Assembly: GCF_016735615.1 (NCBI RefSeq)
Contig: NZ_JAERSF010000001.1
Coordinates: 1,488,001 to 1,552,000 of the forward strand
Origin: Flavobacterium tagetis
GTDB lineage: Bacteria; Bacteroidota; Bacteroidia; Flavobacteriales; Flavobacteriaceae
DNA length: 64,000 bases
Reading direction: 5' to 3'
Part shown: piece by piece, positions 15,165 through 25,004 of the stretch
Layout: each line of letters opens with the position of its first letter
How positions within the stretch are numbered: position 1 is the stretch's first letter
Program-made: the position numbers and the translations under genes
Notes under the pieces: generated by a model
Databases searched by the model: none
The model's input: the letters and a program-made list of their open reading frames with translations, nothing else
What the model was told of the DNA's origin: nothing

Positions 15165-15761
15165 ATGTCATTACGAAAAGCGTATTTCCTTATATTCTTA
15201 GTTTTAATTGTTGATCAGCTTTCTAAAATTTATGTCAAAACAAATTTCGTTTTAGGCGAAGAAATTGTAATTGCCGATTGGTTTAGAATTCATTTTATTG
15301 AAAATGAAGGAATGGCTTGGGGAACTAAAATACCTGGAGAGTATGGAAAGTTAATTTTGACAGTTTTCAGAATTTTTGCTGTTTTCGGAATTGGTTGGTG
15401 GCTTTCTGATTCTATTAAAAAACGCCATTCTACATATTTAGTAGTTGCTATTGCATTAATCTTTGCGGGAGCAGCAGGAAATATTATTGATTCTGTTTTC
15501 TACGGAGTTATTTTTGATGACAGCACACATAACTTAGCAACTATTTTCTCGCCAACTCCTTACGGAACTTGGTTTCACGGTCTAGTTGTGGATATGTTCT
15601 ATTTTCCAATTTGGGAAGGAAATCTTCCAACTTGGCTTCCAATATTTGGTGGAAAACATTTTGCATTCTTCAATGCTATTTTTAATGTTGCCGATGTAGC
15701 AATTTCTACAGGTGTGGGTATACTTTTGGTTTTCAATAGAAGAGCTTTTCCAAAAAGCTAA
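15165..15761 (+). CDS. lspA: Lipoprotein signal peptidase (signal peptidase II)
   Basis: 198 residues, inner-membrane aspartyl protease that cleaves prolipoproteins before the lipidated Cys. Family signatures in order: VDQLSK near residue 20, ENEGMAWG near 46, GAAGNIIDSVFYG (first catalytic Asp) and FNVADVAIS (second catalytic Asp). Four hydrophobic segments are visible. It is somewhat longer than the 160-170 residues of Proteobacteria because of an insertion between the two Asp motifs (THNLATIFSPTPYGTWFHG and following), which is common in Bacteroidota. It serves the many lipoproteins encoded in this window. Confidence 0.95.
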   Translation: MSLRKAYFLIFLVLIVDQLSKIYVKTNFVLGEEIVIADWFRIHFIENEGMAWGTKIPGEYGKLILTVFRIFAVFGIGWWLSDSIKKRHSTYLVVAIALIFAGAAGNIIDSVFYGVIFDDSTHNLATIFSPTPYGTWFHGLVVDMFYFPIWEGNLPTWLPIFGGKHFAFFNAIFNVADVAISTGVGILLVFNRRAFPKS

Positions 15762-15845
15762 TTTTGTCAATTTCTCAATTTTATTTGATTTTTTAATTAA
15801 TAGTGCGTTAGAAGTGCTATTTTTACGATATAAAAAATCAAAACT

Positions 15846-18800
15846 ATGCAAAGTCCGTCTTTTTCCATTTATGATGCTTCTGCGGGATCAGGAAAGACGT
15901 ATACTTTGGTAAAAGAATATTTGAAAATTATTCTTTCTTCTCCAAAAAACGATGCATATAGAAATATTTTAGCAATTACTTTCACCAACAAAGCGGTTCA
16001 TGAAATGAAAAGCCGTATTGTTGGAAATCTGTCTGAATTTGCAAAAGATGATCCGTCTCCAAAAGCAGCCGATTTGATGGAAGACTTGTCGCGTGATACA
16101 GGGCTTTCAATTATTAAAATCAAAACCAAATCGCAACAAATCATTAAGCACTTAATTCATAATTATGCTGCTTTTGATATTTCTACAATTGATAAATTTA
16201 CGCATAAAGTTATCCGTGCTTTTGCGCATGATTTAAATCTTCCAATGACTTTTGAGGTTACATTGGATACCGAAAATTTATTGGTTGAAGCTGTTGATGC
16301 CATTATTGCGCAGGCGGGCGAAGACGAAACTTTAACCAAATTGCTCATCGACTTTACAATGGAAAAAACCGATGACGACAAAAGTTGGGATGTTTCTCGT
16401 GAAATTCTCGATACCGGAAGATTGGTTTTGAATGAAAACAATCGAAACGAGATTTTGCATTTTCAAAACAAAACAATCGGAGAGTTTGTTGAGATTAAAA
16501 AGAAAATGCAAGCGCTTTGCAAAGAGCTGGAAGATGTAAATGAAGGCCTCGCAACTAAAGCAATTGAGTTAATTGATAAAAACGGAATTGACCCAAAATC
16601 ATTTTCAAGAGGAACTTTTCCAAACCATTTGCAGAGTATTCGAGATGGAAAGTTCAATTCAAAAAATAAAACCTTTCATGAGTTTGATGATATTGCAATT
16701 AACAAAACGGCAAAAGACCGAGCTTTAATTGAAAATATTATTCCAGAACTACTTCAGATTTTAAAAGAGGTTTATCAGAATTTCGAAAAAAGAGATTTTT
16801 ATAAGGCCTTTCTAAAAAATATTACGCCTCTTTCTTTGCTGAATACCGTAAGTAATGAACTTGCTAAAATTCAGTCTGAACAAAATATATTATCCATTTC
16901 AGAATTCAATGCGATTATTCACCGCGAAATTCAGAACCAGCCGGCTCCTTTTATTTATGAACGTTTAGGGGAGCGTTATCGTAATTTCTTTATTGATGAA
17001 TTTCAAGATACATCAGAAATGCAATGGCAGAACTTGATTCCGCTTATCGATAATTCGCTTTCTGGCTTAGACGATTTTGGAAATAAAGGAACTCTTATGA
17101 TTGTTGGAGATCCTAAACAATCTATTTATCGCTGGCGCGGAGGAAAAGCAGAACAGTTTATTGAGTTGAGTAAAGAAGAAGTAGCTTTTTTCCATCACGA
17201 AAAAAAGGTGAAGCATTTAGATACCAACTATAGAAGTTATAGTGAGGTTATCGAATTTAATAATGCTTTCTTTAAATTGATTTCCGCTGAATTTACAAAT
17301 CAAGATTATAAAGATTTATACGAGAATCATAGTTTTCAAAATACGAATTCAAAAAAAGGCGGTTATGTAAATATTTCTTTTCTGCCGATTGCTGAGAAAA
17401 ATGAATTTGTGGATGAAGAAGAAGTTCTAGAAAAATCAGATTTGTATGTTTTAGCAACTTTAAATACGATTCAAGAAGTAGTTAAACAAGGTTTTGAATA
17501 TAAAGATATTGTAATCCTGACTAGAAAAAGAGATCAAGGAATTGCGGTTGCCAATTATTTGACAGAACAGGGAATTCCTCTTCTTTCATCGGAAACTTTG
17601 ATGATTCAAAATGCATCAGAAGTTCGCTTGATAATTCATCTTCTTAGGTATTTGAATAATAGTTCAGATTTAGAATCGAAAGCTAATTTTTTGCATTTCT
17701 TGGCTTCAAGTAAAGATTTGGCAATGCCGGTGCATGATTTTATTGCTTTGGGAATGAGTCGAAGATTTGAAAAAGAATTTGAGGAATGGCTAATGACTTT
17801 TGATGTCTCTTTTTCTTTTGAAGACGTTCGTAAAAAATCTTTGTATGAAGCGGTTGAAATTATTATTTCTAAATTCATTCTTCCATCAGAAGGAAATGCC
17901 TATGTGCAGTTTTTTCTAGATATTGTTTTAGAAAGAGATATTAGGAATCAAGCTGGAGTTGCAGATTTTTTAATTTTCTGGGATAAAAATTCAGAGAAAT
18001 TTAGCATTCCATCTCCAGAAGGAAATAATGCTGTTCGAATCATGACTATTCATAAATCAAAAGGGTTGGAGTTTCCAGTTGTAATTATGCCTTTTGCAGA
18101 TGAAGATTATAATAGAAAACCAAAAGATAAATTGTGGCTTGATACGGAAGAAATAGATTTGGGGGTTCCAAAGGCTTTAGTTGATAATAGCAGTGCTGTT
18201 GAAAGCTTTGGAGAAAGTGCATCGGCAGTTTTTAATTTAAAAAAGCAAGAAGAGCTTTTAGATAATATAAATGTGCTTTATGTTGCTCTTACTCGTGCTG
18301 AAGAGCAATTATATGTGATTTCTCAATCACTAAAAGCTAAAAGTGATGGAGAATATCCGAACAATATGGCTTCATTTTTTATTAAATTTTTGATTCATGA
18401 AGGAATTTATGATGAAGAAAAATTGAATTATGAATTTGGAAATAAAATTCGATTATCAAAAGCTACCCAAACAGTTGATATTGTTAAGTCTATTCCGATT
18501 GTGAGAGATGTTTTGAATCCTAAAAATATTAAAATTGCGCAACGCGAAGCTTTAATGTGGGGAACGCATCAACAAGAAGCTATTTCGTATGGGAATATTG
18601 TGCATGAGATTTTGGCTTTTGTTAAAGATAAATCAGATGTAGATTTGGCGGTAACTAAATCTATTGAGAACGGTCTGATAACTTATGATCAGGTAGGTCA
18701 AGTTTTAAAAACTTTAAAAGAAATTGTGAATCATCCAGAACTGAATGTTTGCTTTGACGGAAAAGATACAGTTTTAAACGAGCAGACTATAGTTCAGAAA

Positions 18801-19004
18801 GAAGGAAGAATTTTAAAGCCAGATAGAGTTGTGTTTTTAGAGAATAAAAATGCCTATTTGCTGGATTATAAAACAGGAGCTGCGAATGTAAAATATCAGC
18901 AACAAATTCAGGAATATCAAGATGCAATTGAAGATTTAGGCTACATAGTGTTAAAAAAGGCCCTTGTGTATATTGGAAGGGAAATTGAAGTGGTAAATTT
19001 GTGA
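15846..19004 (+). CDS. AddA/RecB-like UvrD helicase-nuclease
   Basis: 1052 residues. An SF1A UvrD-type helicase with a C-terminal PD-(D/E)XK nuclease, the AddA-like half of a double-strand-break end-resection enzyme. Motifs: Walker A ASAGSGKT (11-18), AITFTNKAVHEMK (Ia), FIDEFQDTSEMQWQ (II), GDPKQSIYRWRGG (III), DTNYRS (IV), RIMTIHKSKGLEFPVV (V) and VALTRAEEQLYV (VI). The nuclease end shows GNIVHEILA and KPDRVVFLENKNAYLLDYKTG. The partner AddB-like gene is 21939-24701, with kbl and an ompA gene between. Acts on DNA ends in the cytoplasm together with RecA. The symbol is withheld because Bacteroidota versions are divergent. Confidence 0.9.
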   Translation: MQSPSFSIYDASAGSGKTYTLVKEYLKIILSSPKNDAYRNILAITFTNKAVHEMKSRIVGNLSEFAKDDPSPKAADLMEDLSRDTGLSIIKIKTKSQQIIKHLIHNYAAFDISTIDKFTHKVIRAFAHDLNLPMTFEVTLDTENLLVEAVDAIIAQAGEDETLTKLLIDFTMEKTDDDKSWDVSREILDTGRLVLNENNRNEILHFQNKTIGEFVEIKKKMQALCKELEDVNEGLATKAIELIDKNGIDPKSFSRGTFPNHLQSIRDGKFNSKNKTFHEFDDIAINKTAKDRALIENIIPELLQILKEVYQNFEKRDFYKAFLKNITPLSLLNTVSNELAKIQSEQNILSISEFNAIIHREIQNQPAPFIYERLGERYRNFFIDEFQDTSEMQWQNLIPLIDNSLSGLDDFGNKGTLMIVGDPKQSIYRWRGGKAEQFIELSKEEVAFFHHEKKVKHLDTNYRSYSEVIEFNNAFFKLISAEFTNQDYKDLYENHSFQNTNSKKGGYVNISFLPIAEKNEFVDEEEVLEKSDLYVLATLNTIQEVVKQGFEYKDIVILTRKRDQGIAVANYLTEQGIPLLSSETLMIQNASEVRLIIHLLRYLNNSSDLESKANFLHFLASSKDLAMPVHDFIALGMSRRFEKEFEEWLMTFDVSFSFEDVRKKSLYEAVEIIISKFILPSEGNAYVQFFLDIVLERDIRNQAGVADFLIFWDKNSEKFSIPSPEGNNAVRIMTIHKSKGLEFPVVIMPFADEDYNRKPKDKLWLDTEEIDLGVPKALVDNSSAVESFGESASAVFNLKKQEELLDNINVLYVALTRAEEQLYVISQSLKAKSDGEYPNNMASFFIKFLIHEGIYDEEKLNYEFGNKIRLSKATQTVDIVKSIPIVRDVLNPKNIKIAQREALMWGTHQQEAISYGNIVHEILAFVKDKSDVDLAVTKSIENGLITYDQVGQVLKTLKEIVNHPELNVCFDGKDTVLNEQTIVQKEGRILKPDRVVFLENKNAYLLDYKTGAANVKYQQQIQEYQDAIEDLGYIVLKKALVYIGREIEVVNL

Positions 19005-19086
19005 AAAAATTAATCAGATGTTAAAGAAATAACGAAGCTTTATTTTGGTTAAGTTGTTAATTTTTAACGTTTTAAATAAATAAAAA

Positions 19087-20280
19087 ATGTACGGTAAAAT
19101 AAAAGAACATCTGCAAAAGGAATTGCAGACGATTGAAGAAAATGGAATTTTCAAAAAGGAAAGAATTATTACTTCTCCACAAGGTGCTGAAATCAAAATT
19201 TCAACTGGAGAAACAGTATTGAACTTTTGTGCTAACAATTATCTAGGGCTTTCTTCACATCCGGAAGTAGTGCAGGCGGCTAAAGATGCAATGGATACGC
19301 ATGGTTTCGGAATGTCATCTGTCCGTTTCATATGCGGAACACAGGATATTCATAAAACATTGGAGAAGAAAATTGCTGATTTTTATGGTACAGAAGATAC
19401 TATATTATATGCAGCTGCTTTTGATGCTAATGGTGGCGTTTTCGAACCTTTGTTAGGGGAAAATGATGCAATTATTTCAGATAGCTTAAATCACGCTTCT
19501 ATTATTGATGGAGTTCGTTTGTGTAAAGCAGCCCGTTATCGTTATGAAAATAACAATATGGAAGATTTGGAACAACAATTAATAAAAGCAAATGAAGCTG
19601 GAGCGCGCTTTAAATTAATTGTTACCGATGGAGTTTTTTCTATGGATGGTCTAGTGGCGCCATTGGATAAAATTTGTGACCTTGCTGATAAATATGATGC
19701 TATGGTAATGGTGGACGAATGTCATGCGGCCGGTTTTATCGGAGCGACTGGAAAAGGAACTCTTGAAGCAAAAGGAGTGATGGGAAGAGTAGATATTATT
19801 ACTGGAACTCTTGGAAAAGCTTTAGGGGGAGCGATGGGAGGATATACGACTGCTAAAAAAGAAATTATAGAATTGTTACGTCAGAGGTCTAGACCTTATC
19901 TGTTTTCAAATTCATTAGCGCCCGCAATTGTTGGGGCTTCAATAAAAGTATTTGAATTATTAGAAAAGGATACAACGCTTCGTGATAAGCTAGAATGGAA
20001 TACCAACTACTTTAAAGAAGGTATGAAAAAAGCAGGCTTTGATATTATTGATGGAGATTCTGCAATTGTTCCAGTTATGCTATACGATGCAAAATTATCT
20101 CAAACAATGGCAAACGAACTTTTGAAACAAGGAATTTATGTTATTGGTTTTTTCTTTCCAGTGGTTCCAAAAGATAAGGCTAGAATACGAGTGCAGTTGT
20201 CTGCAGCACATGAAAAAGAGCATTTAGACAAAGCGATTAATGCCTTTACAGTTGTCGGTAAAATGTTAAAAGTTATATAA
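19087..20280 (+). CDS. kbl: Glycine C-acetyltransferase (2-amino-3-ketobutyrate CoA ligase)
   Basis: 397 residues, alpha-oxoamine synthase family. It cleaves 2-amino-3-ketobutyrate with CoA into glycine and acetyl-CoA in threonine breakdown. The PLP lysine is K244 in [15 protein letters not shown]; also seen are [30 protein letters not shown] (typical of Kbl rather than BioF or HemA) and [11 protein letters not shown]. No threonine dehydrogenase gene is adjacent in the window. It lies 82 bp after the AddA-like gene. Confidence 0.95.
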   Translation: MYGKIKEHLQKELQTIEENGIFKKERIITSPQGAEIKISTGETVLNFCANNYLGLSSHPEVVQAAKDAMDTHGFGMSSVRFICGTQDIHKTLEKKIADFYGTEDTILYAAAFDANGGVFEPLLGENDAIISDSLNHASIIDGVRLCKAARYRYENNNMEDLEQQLIKANEAGARFKLIVTDGVFSMDGLVAPLDKICDLADKYDAMVMVDECHAAGFIGATGKGTLEAKGVMGRVDIITGTLGKALGGAMGGYTTAKKEIIELLRQRSRPYLFSNSLAPAIVGASIKVFELLEKDTTLRDKLEWNTNYFKEGMKKAGFDIIDGDSAIVPVMLYDAKLSQTMANELLKQGIYVIGFFFPVVPKDKARIRVQLSAAHEKEHLDKAINAFTVVGKMLKVI

Positions 20281-20325
20281 TTACCACTTCAGTTAAATTT
20301 TTGTAGGTTTTTTTTAACATTTCAT

Positions 20326-20356
20326 TTTGTATTTAAAAAATTTGGTGTTACTTTTG
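20326..20356 (+). promoter_or_regulatory. Promoter of the OmpA-family gene (TTTG-N19-TACTTTTG)
   Basis: TTTG at 20326-20329, 19 bases, then TACTTTTG at 20349-20356. This is a full match to the Bacteroidota housekeeping promoter, 38 bases before the ATG. It is one of the best promoters in the window, as expected for an abundant porin. Confidence 0.75.
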
Positions 20357-20393
20357 CTTGTAATTAACTAAATTGTAATTAAAAAAATTAAGT

Positions 20394-21875
20394 ATGAAAC
20401 ATCTTAACAAACTTTTAGTTGCTGTATTGATGGCGATGGGTTTAAGTTCTCACGCGCAAGACAGTAACAATCCATGGGCGATCTCTTTCGGGGTTAATGC
20501 TGTGGATACTAGAACAAGTTCAGGTGCTGGTCATGGTTTCTTTGACCAACACTTTTCTCAGCCATTCGCTGTAAAAGACAACTGGAATATTCTTCCTTCT
20601 CTATCTTACATTGGTGTAAATAGATATGTAGGACATGGTTTCTCAGTTGGTTTACAAGGGTCTGTAAACAAAATTGATAAAGCCGTTTATTTTGATTGGT
20701 CACACCCAGGTGTTGATGGAAGAGGTAATTATGTGTCGAATCCTGGTGATCTAATGTACTACGGAATTGATGCTACTGTTAAATATAGCTTCCAAGAATT
20801 AATCAAATCTAAAGTAATCGATCCATCGTTATCTGTTGGTGGTGGTTATACTTTCTTAGGAGATGATAGTTTTGGAACTGTTAATCCAGGAGCTGGAGTT
20901 ACTTTCTGGTTTACAGATGCAATTGGGCTTGAACTTGCTACAAGATATAAATGGGCTGTTGCTGCGGGTTCAGGGGACAACCCTGGAAGAAATGATAACA
21001 ATGGAGTAATTGATACTCCATCTCATTTCCAACATACTGCTGGTTTAATCTTTAAATTCGGAGGTAAAGATACTGACGGAGATGGAATCTATGACAAAGA
21101 TGATGCTTGTCCAGATGTTGCTGGTTTAAAACAATTCAACGGATGTCCTGATACTGACGGTGACGGAATCGTTGATGCTTCTGACGCTTGTCCAGATGTA
21201 TTTGGTTTAGCTGCATTAAACGGATGTCCTGATACTGACGGTGACGGAATCGCTGATAAAGATGATGCTTGTCCAGATGTTGCTGGTTTAGCTGCTTTAA
21301 AAGGTTGTCCTGATACTGACGGTGACGGAATCGCTGATAAAGACGATAAATGTCCTACAGTTGCTGGTCCTAAAGAAAATGGTGGTTGCCCATTCTTAGA
21401 TGCTGACAAAGATGGTGTTGCTGACAAAGATGACGACTGTCCTACAGTTGCAGGTCCTGCTAGTAACAGAGGATGTCCAGAAGTAACTTCTGAGGCGTTA
21501 GAAGATCTTAAAGTTCAAGCTAGAGCGGTATACTTCAACTCAGGAAAAGCTACTTTCAAAACTGGAGACAAAGAAACTCAAGCTAGATTAGATGCTATTA
21601 AAGAAATCCTTAAAAACTATCCAAACGCGAAATTCTCTATCGAAGGACACACTGATAGTACAGGTTCTGCTAAAATCAACCAAAAACTTTCTGAAGATAG
21701 AGCTAAAGCTGTGTTAGATGCATTAGTTCAAAGAGGTGTTAACCCAGAGAACTTAGAGTCTAAAGGATTTGGATCTAGCCAACCAGTTGCAAGTAACAAA
21801 ACTGCTGCAGGTAAAGCACAAAACAGAAGAACTGAAATTAGACACATTGGTTCTAAATACCAAGGTAAACTATAA
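20394..21875 (+). CDS. OmpA-family outer-membrane protein with TSP3 repeats
   Basis: 493 residues. Signal peptide ending SSHAQ, an N-terminal beta-barrel (about 25-225) related to OmpA/P60, a Ca-binding linker of five thrombospondin type 3 units with DTDGDGI...DACPDV (about 226-365), then a C-terminal OmpA/MotB peptidoglycan-binding domain ([35 protein letters not shown]). It anchors the outer membrane to the cell wall. The linker DNA repeats with an exact 81-bp period over four units. It has a strong promoter and its own terminator, separating it from the AddB-like gene. Confidence 0.93.
   Translation: MKHLNKLLVAVLMAMGLSSHAQDSNNPWAISFGVNAVDTRTSSGAGHGFFDQHFSQPFAVKDNWNILPSLSYIGVNRYVGHGFSVGLQGSVNKIDKAVYFDWSHPGVDGRGNYVSNPGDLMYYGIDATVKYSFQELIKSKVIDPSLSVGGGYTFLGDDSFGTVNPGAGVTFWFTDAIGLELATRYKWAVAAGSGDNPGRNDNNGVIDTPSHFQHTAGLIFKFGGKDTDGDGIYDKDDACPDVAGLKQFNGCPDTDGDGIVDASDACPDVFGLAALNGCPDTDGDGIADKDDACPDVAGLAALKGCPDTDGDGIADKDDKCPTVAGPKENGGCPFLDADKDGVADKDDDCPTVAGPASNRGCPEVTSEALEDLKVQARAVYFNSGKATFKTGDKETQARLDAIKEILKNYPNAKFSIEGHTDSTGSAKINQKLSEDRAKAVLDALVQRGVNPENLESKGFGSSQPVASNKTAAGKAQNRRTEIRHIGSKYQGKL
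21069..21479 (+). repeat. 81-bp coding repeats in the OmpA linker
   Basis: The word GATACTGACGG begins at 21069, 21150, 21231 and 21312, exactly 81 bp (27 codons) apart. A fifth diverged unit starts at 21399. Nearly identical third-codon bases indicate recent duplication or gene conversion, and slippage here could alter linker length. Confidence 0.85.
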
Positions 21876-21898
21876 TTAGTTTTCTAAATAAATATGAA

Positions 21899-21927
21899 AA
21901 GCCATTCTTAATTGAATGGCTTTTTTT
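21899..21927 (+). terminator. Terminator of the OmpA-family gene
   Basis: AAGCCATTC (21899-21907) pairs with GAATGGCTT (21914-21922), followed by a T run. The stem contains an in-frame TTG at 21912 that would otherwise look like the start of the next gene. Confidence 0.88.
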
Positions 21928-21938
21928 ATTTTTATCCT

Positions 21939-24701
21939 ATGGTAAATACTTCTTTTCTCCAAAAAATTGCCTCTGTTGTAATTCAGGACTTTGCAGAGAA
22001 ACTTTCTGAAATAACAATAATACTTCCTAATAAGAGGGCAAAGGTTTTTTTGATTGAAGCTCTTAAAAAAGAGACTTCAAAGACAATTATTGCACCAGAG
22101 ATTACAAGTATTGAAGATTTTGTTCAAGATGTCGCTTCAATTCGTTCGGTTGATTCGATAGAACTTTTGTTTGAATTTTACGAAGTTTATTTGTCTATTA
22201 CCGATAAGAAGCATCAACAATCTTTTGAGTTATTTGCAAATTGGGCTAAAACTCTTCTCCAAGATTTTAATGAAATCGATCGATATCTTTTAGATCCATC
22301 TCATGTGCTATCTTATTTGAAGGATATTGAGGATATAAAAAGATGGGGGCTGGAAGTGGATCAGAAAACAAAACTTCTTGAAAATTACATTGATTTTTGG
22401 AAGTTGCTTCCGTTGTACTACGAGTCGCTTTATAATCATTTGCTTTTTAAGTCAATTGGATATCAAGGTCTGATTTATAGGGAAGCAGTAAATAATCTTA
22501 ATCATTTTTCGAATACTATTGGAAACCGCACTTTTATTTTTGCTGGTTTCAATGCTTTGAATGCTGCAGAAGAAAAAATAGTACAGCATTTACTCGCTTT
22601 GGATCAAGCTAAAATTTATTGGGATGCGGATCAAGCTTTTCTTAATGACCCATATCATGATGCCGGATTGTTTTTAAGACGTTTTAAGGAAAGTTGGAAA
22701 CATTATAAGTCAAATGCTTTCGAATGGATTGTTGACGATTTTTCGCAATCAAAAAACATTCAAATTATTGGAACTCCAAAGACAATTGGACAGGCAAAAC
22801 TAGCAGGAAGTATTATTGAAAATTTAATAGATCAAAATCCTGATGCTTCGTTGGATAAAGTTGCAGTGGTGCTTGGTGAGGAAAACTTGTTGGTTCCGGT
22901 TTTGTATTCTCTTCCTTCTTCTGTTGGAGCTTTAAATATTACGATGGGATATTCTGGAAAAAATAATCCGTCGCAGATATTTGTTGCTAAATTATTTAAA
23001 ATGCATACCAATGCACTTTCTCGAAAAGGAGGCAGTTATGTTTTTTATTATAAAGATGTGCTAGATGTTTTAACGCATCCATTGGTTGAGCCTTATGTGA
23101 ATGCGCATAAATTGGTAAGAATTATAAAAGAGAATAATTATACTTTTATTACACACCAGAAAATTTTAGAACTTCATGCTGAGTCTTCCGACTTTTTTAA
23201 TTTATTATTTGAAAAATGGGAAAACGGTTCTATTGCGGTTTTAAAGAATATTTCGGCTTTGTTGATTGCAATTAAAGATCATTTTAGTAATGATAATGAA
23301 GAGGAAAAAATTGCGAAAGCTTTTGTTTATGGTGTTTTTAAAGTAATTAATAAGCTTATAAATTATTATTCCAAACATCATCATATTGATAATATAGATA
23401 CCCTTCATTCAATTTATAAGCAAATTATAGATTTGGCAGAAGTGTCTTTTGAAGGTGAGCCTTTGCGAGGTTTGCAGATTATGGGGGTTTTGGAAAGTCG
23501 TGTTTTAGACTTTGAGACTGTGATTATAACTTCTATGAATGAAGGTAAATTTCCAGCTGGGAAATCCCAAAATTCATTTATCCCTTATGATGTAAAAAGA
23601 GAGCTCGGGCTTCCGACGTTTAAAGAGAAAGATGCGATTTATACCTATCATTTTTATCACTTATTGCAAAGGGCTAAAAATATTTATTTGATTTACAATA
23701 CTGAAAATGACGGGTTGGATGCTGGAGAACGAAGCCGTTTTATTACACAGTTAGAAGTAGAAAGAAAATCTCAGCATAATATTACTTTTGATATTTACAA
23801 TCCGGAACTGCCAAATACGGCTTACGAACCTATTTCCGTTCCGAAATCTGAGTTGGTAATGGATCGCTTAAAGGAAATTGCGACTAATGGTTTTTCTCCA
23901 TCGGCATTAACTAGTTATATTCGAAATCCGATTGAGTTTTATTTTCAGAAAATATTGAGAATTCGTGAAGTGGAAGAAGTTGAGGAAAATATTGCTTTGA
24001 ATACTTTGGGAACGATTATTCATGAAACATTAAAGGCGCTTTATGAACCTTTTATAGGGAAATTTATTTCGGAGACAGATCTTCTCAATTGTTTTAAATT
24101 ATTGGATGACGAAGTTTTGAAGCAATTTAAACTAGTTTACAAAGAAGGAGAAATCAAAAAGGGGCGAAATCTTCTGGCTTTTGAAGTGGCAAAACGAAAT
24201 GTCTCTAATTTTCTGAAAATGGAATTAGAGTCGATAAAAAATAATGAAGCGATTCAGATTATTGCTTTAGAGCAGACTTTTGAACGTGAGTTTGTCCATC
24301 CAAAATTGCCATTTCCTGTTTTAATCAAAGGAAATGTCGATCGTATAGAGCGTCGAGACGGAAGAATTAGAATTATTGATTATAAGACAGGAAAAGTTGA
24401 GAAAGCTAATGTTGTCTTAAAAACATGGAACGGATTAACTCAAGAGCTTAAAAATGACAAAATCATTCAGGTTTTGGCTTATGCATTCATGTTTGAAAAA
24501 GAAGCGGGAGGACTTCCCATAGAAGTTGGGATTATTTCTTTCAAAAATTTAAAATCTGGCTTTTTGCCATTCGGTTTAAAAGAAGAGAAAGATTTAGATG
24601 TCATAGTGACGCCGCAGATACTGAATTCTTATTTAGAAGAAATTGCCAATTTACTAGGAGAAATTTTTGATATTAATATTCCTTTTGAGGAAAAAATCTA
24701 G
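21939..24701 (+). CDS. AddB-like PD-(D/E)XK nuclease/inactivated helicase
   Basis: 920 residues from the ATG at 21939. The in-frame TTG at 21912 lies inside the preceding terminator stem and is rejected. The N-terminus has IILPNKRAKVFL, the ATP-site region of AddB-like proteins without a full Walker A, and the middle has VIITSMNEGKFPAGK. The C-terminus carries a RecB-type nuclease: SPSALTSYIRNPIEFYF, TLGTIIHETLKALYEPF and IKGNVDRIERRDG followed by IIDYKTGKV. Only one cysteine is visible, so the Fe-S cluster of Bacillus AddB is absent. The partner of the AddA-like protein, it probably forms the dual-nuclease end-resection enzyme. Confidence 0.88.
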   Translation: MVNTSFLQKIASVVIQDFAEKLSEITIILPNKRAKVFLIEALKKETSKTIIAPEITSIEDFVQDVASIRSVDSIELLFEFYEVYLSITDKKHQQSFELFANWAKTLLQDFNEIDRYLLDPSHVLSYLKDIEDIKRWGLEVDQKTKLLENYIDFWKLLPLYYESLYNHLLFKSIGYQGLIYREAVNNLNHFSNTIGNRTFIFAGFNALNAAEEKIVQHLLALDQAKIYWDADQAFLNDPYHDAGLFLRRFKESWKHYKSNAFEWIVDDFSQSKNIQIIGTPKTIGQAKLAGSIIENLIDQNPDASLDKVAVVLGEENLLVPVLYSLPSSVGALNITMGYSGKNNPSQIFVAKLFKMHTNALSRKGGSYVFYYKDVLDVLTHPLVEPYVNAHKLVRIIKENNYTFITHQKILELHAESSDFFNLLFEKWENGSIAVLKNISALLIAIKDHFSNDNEEEKIAKAFVYGVFKVINKLINYYSKHHHIDNIDTLHSIYKQIIDLAEVSFEGEPLRGLQIMGVLESRVLDFETVIITSMNEGKFPAGKSQNSFIPYDVKRELGLPTFKEKDAIYTYHFYHLLQRAKNIYLIYNTENDGLDAGERSRFITQLEVERKSQHNITFDIYNPELPNTAYEPISVPKSELVMDRLKEIATNGFSPSALTSYIRNPIEFYFQKILRIREVEEVEENIALNTLGTIIHETLKALYEPFIGKFISETDLLNCFKLLDDEVLKQFKLVYKEGEIKKGRNLLAFEVAKRNVSNFLKMELESIKNNEAIQIIALEQTFEREFVHPKLPFPVLIKGNVDRIERRDGRIRIIDYKTGKVEKANVVLKTWNGLTQELKNDKIIQVLAYAFMFEKEAGGLPIEVGIISFKNLKSGFLPFGLKEEKDLDVIVTPQILNSYLEEIANLLGEIFDINIPFEEKI

Positions 24702-24752
24702 ATTGTTTCTATCAGAAAATTTCAAAACATATTTGAGTTTTATAAGACAACT

Positions 24753-25004
24753 TTGATTGTGAATTTGACAATCTCTGCTATTGCTTTTCTTTTTGGCGGG
24801 TTTGGTCATTTTTTATTGATGATAGCTACAGTAGGTTTTGTGTCGAGTATTGGATTTAAAGAAAGGTATCGCCAGAATGAATACTTATTTTATATGAATA
24901 ATGGTTTTTCGAAAAGAAGGCTTTTGTTTTATTGTTTCTTGCTCAATTTTATGCTTGTGTTTTTATTTGCTGTTGCGCTAATTTCAATTCAGAAAATATC
25001 TTGA
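24753..25004 (+). CDS. Small membrane protein, probable ABC exporter subunit
   Basis: 83 residues from a TTG, with two hydrophobic segments separated by FKERYRQNEYLFYMNNGFSKRRLL. The reading frame stays open upstream to the AddB stop at 24701 and encodes RKFQNIFEFYKTTL just before the TTG, so the true start may be an unusual ATT or GTT at 24702-24705 giving 100 residues. Its TGA overlaps the TTG start of the ABC gene, so the two are translationally coupled. By context it would be the permease partner of a two-component ABC unit, although it is far smaller than normal permeases. Substrate unknown. Confidence 0.6.
   Translation: MIVNLTISAIAFLFGGFGHFLLMIATVGFVSSIGFKERYRQNEYLFYMNNGFSKRRLLFYCFLLNFMLVFLFAVALISIQKIS

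Noticed and set aside
21069..21479. Regular repeats that could suggest a CRISPR array
   Set aside because: The repeats are in frame within the OmpA-family gene, encode TSP3 calcium-binding units and have no distinct spacers.
21912..21938. TTG start for the AddB-like gene
   Set aside because: The TTG is within the terminator stem of the preceding gene.
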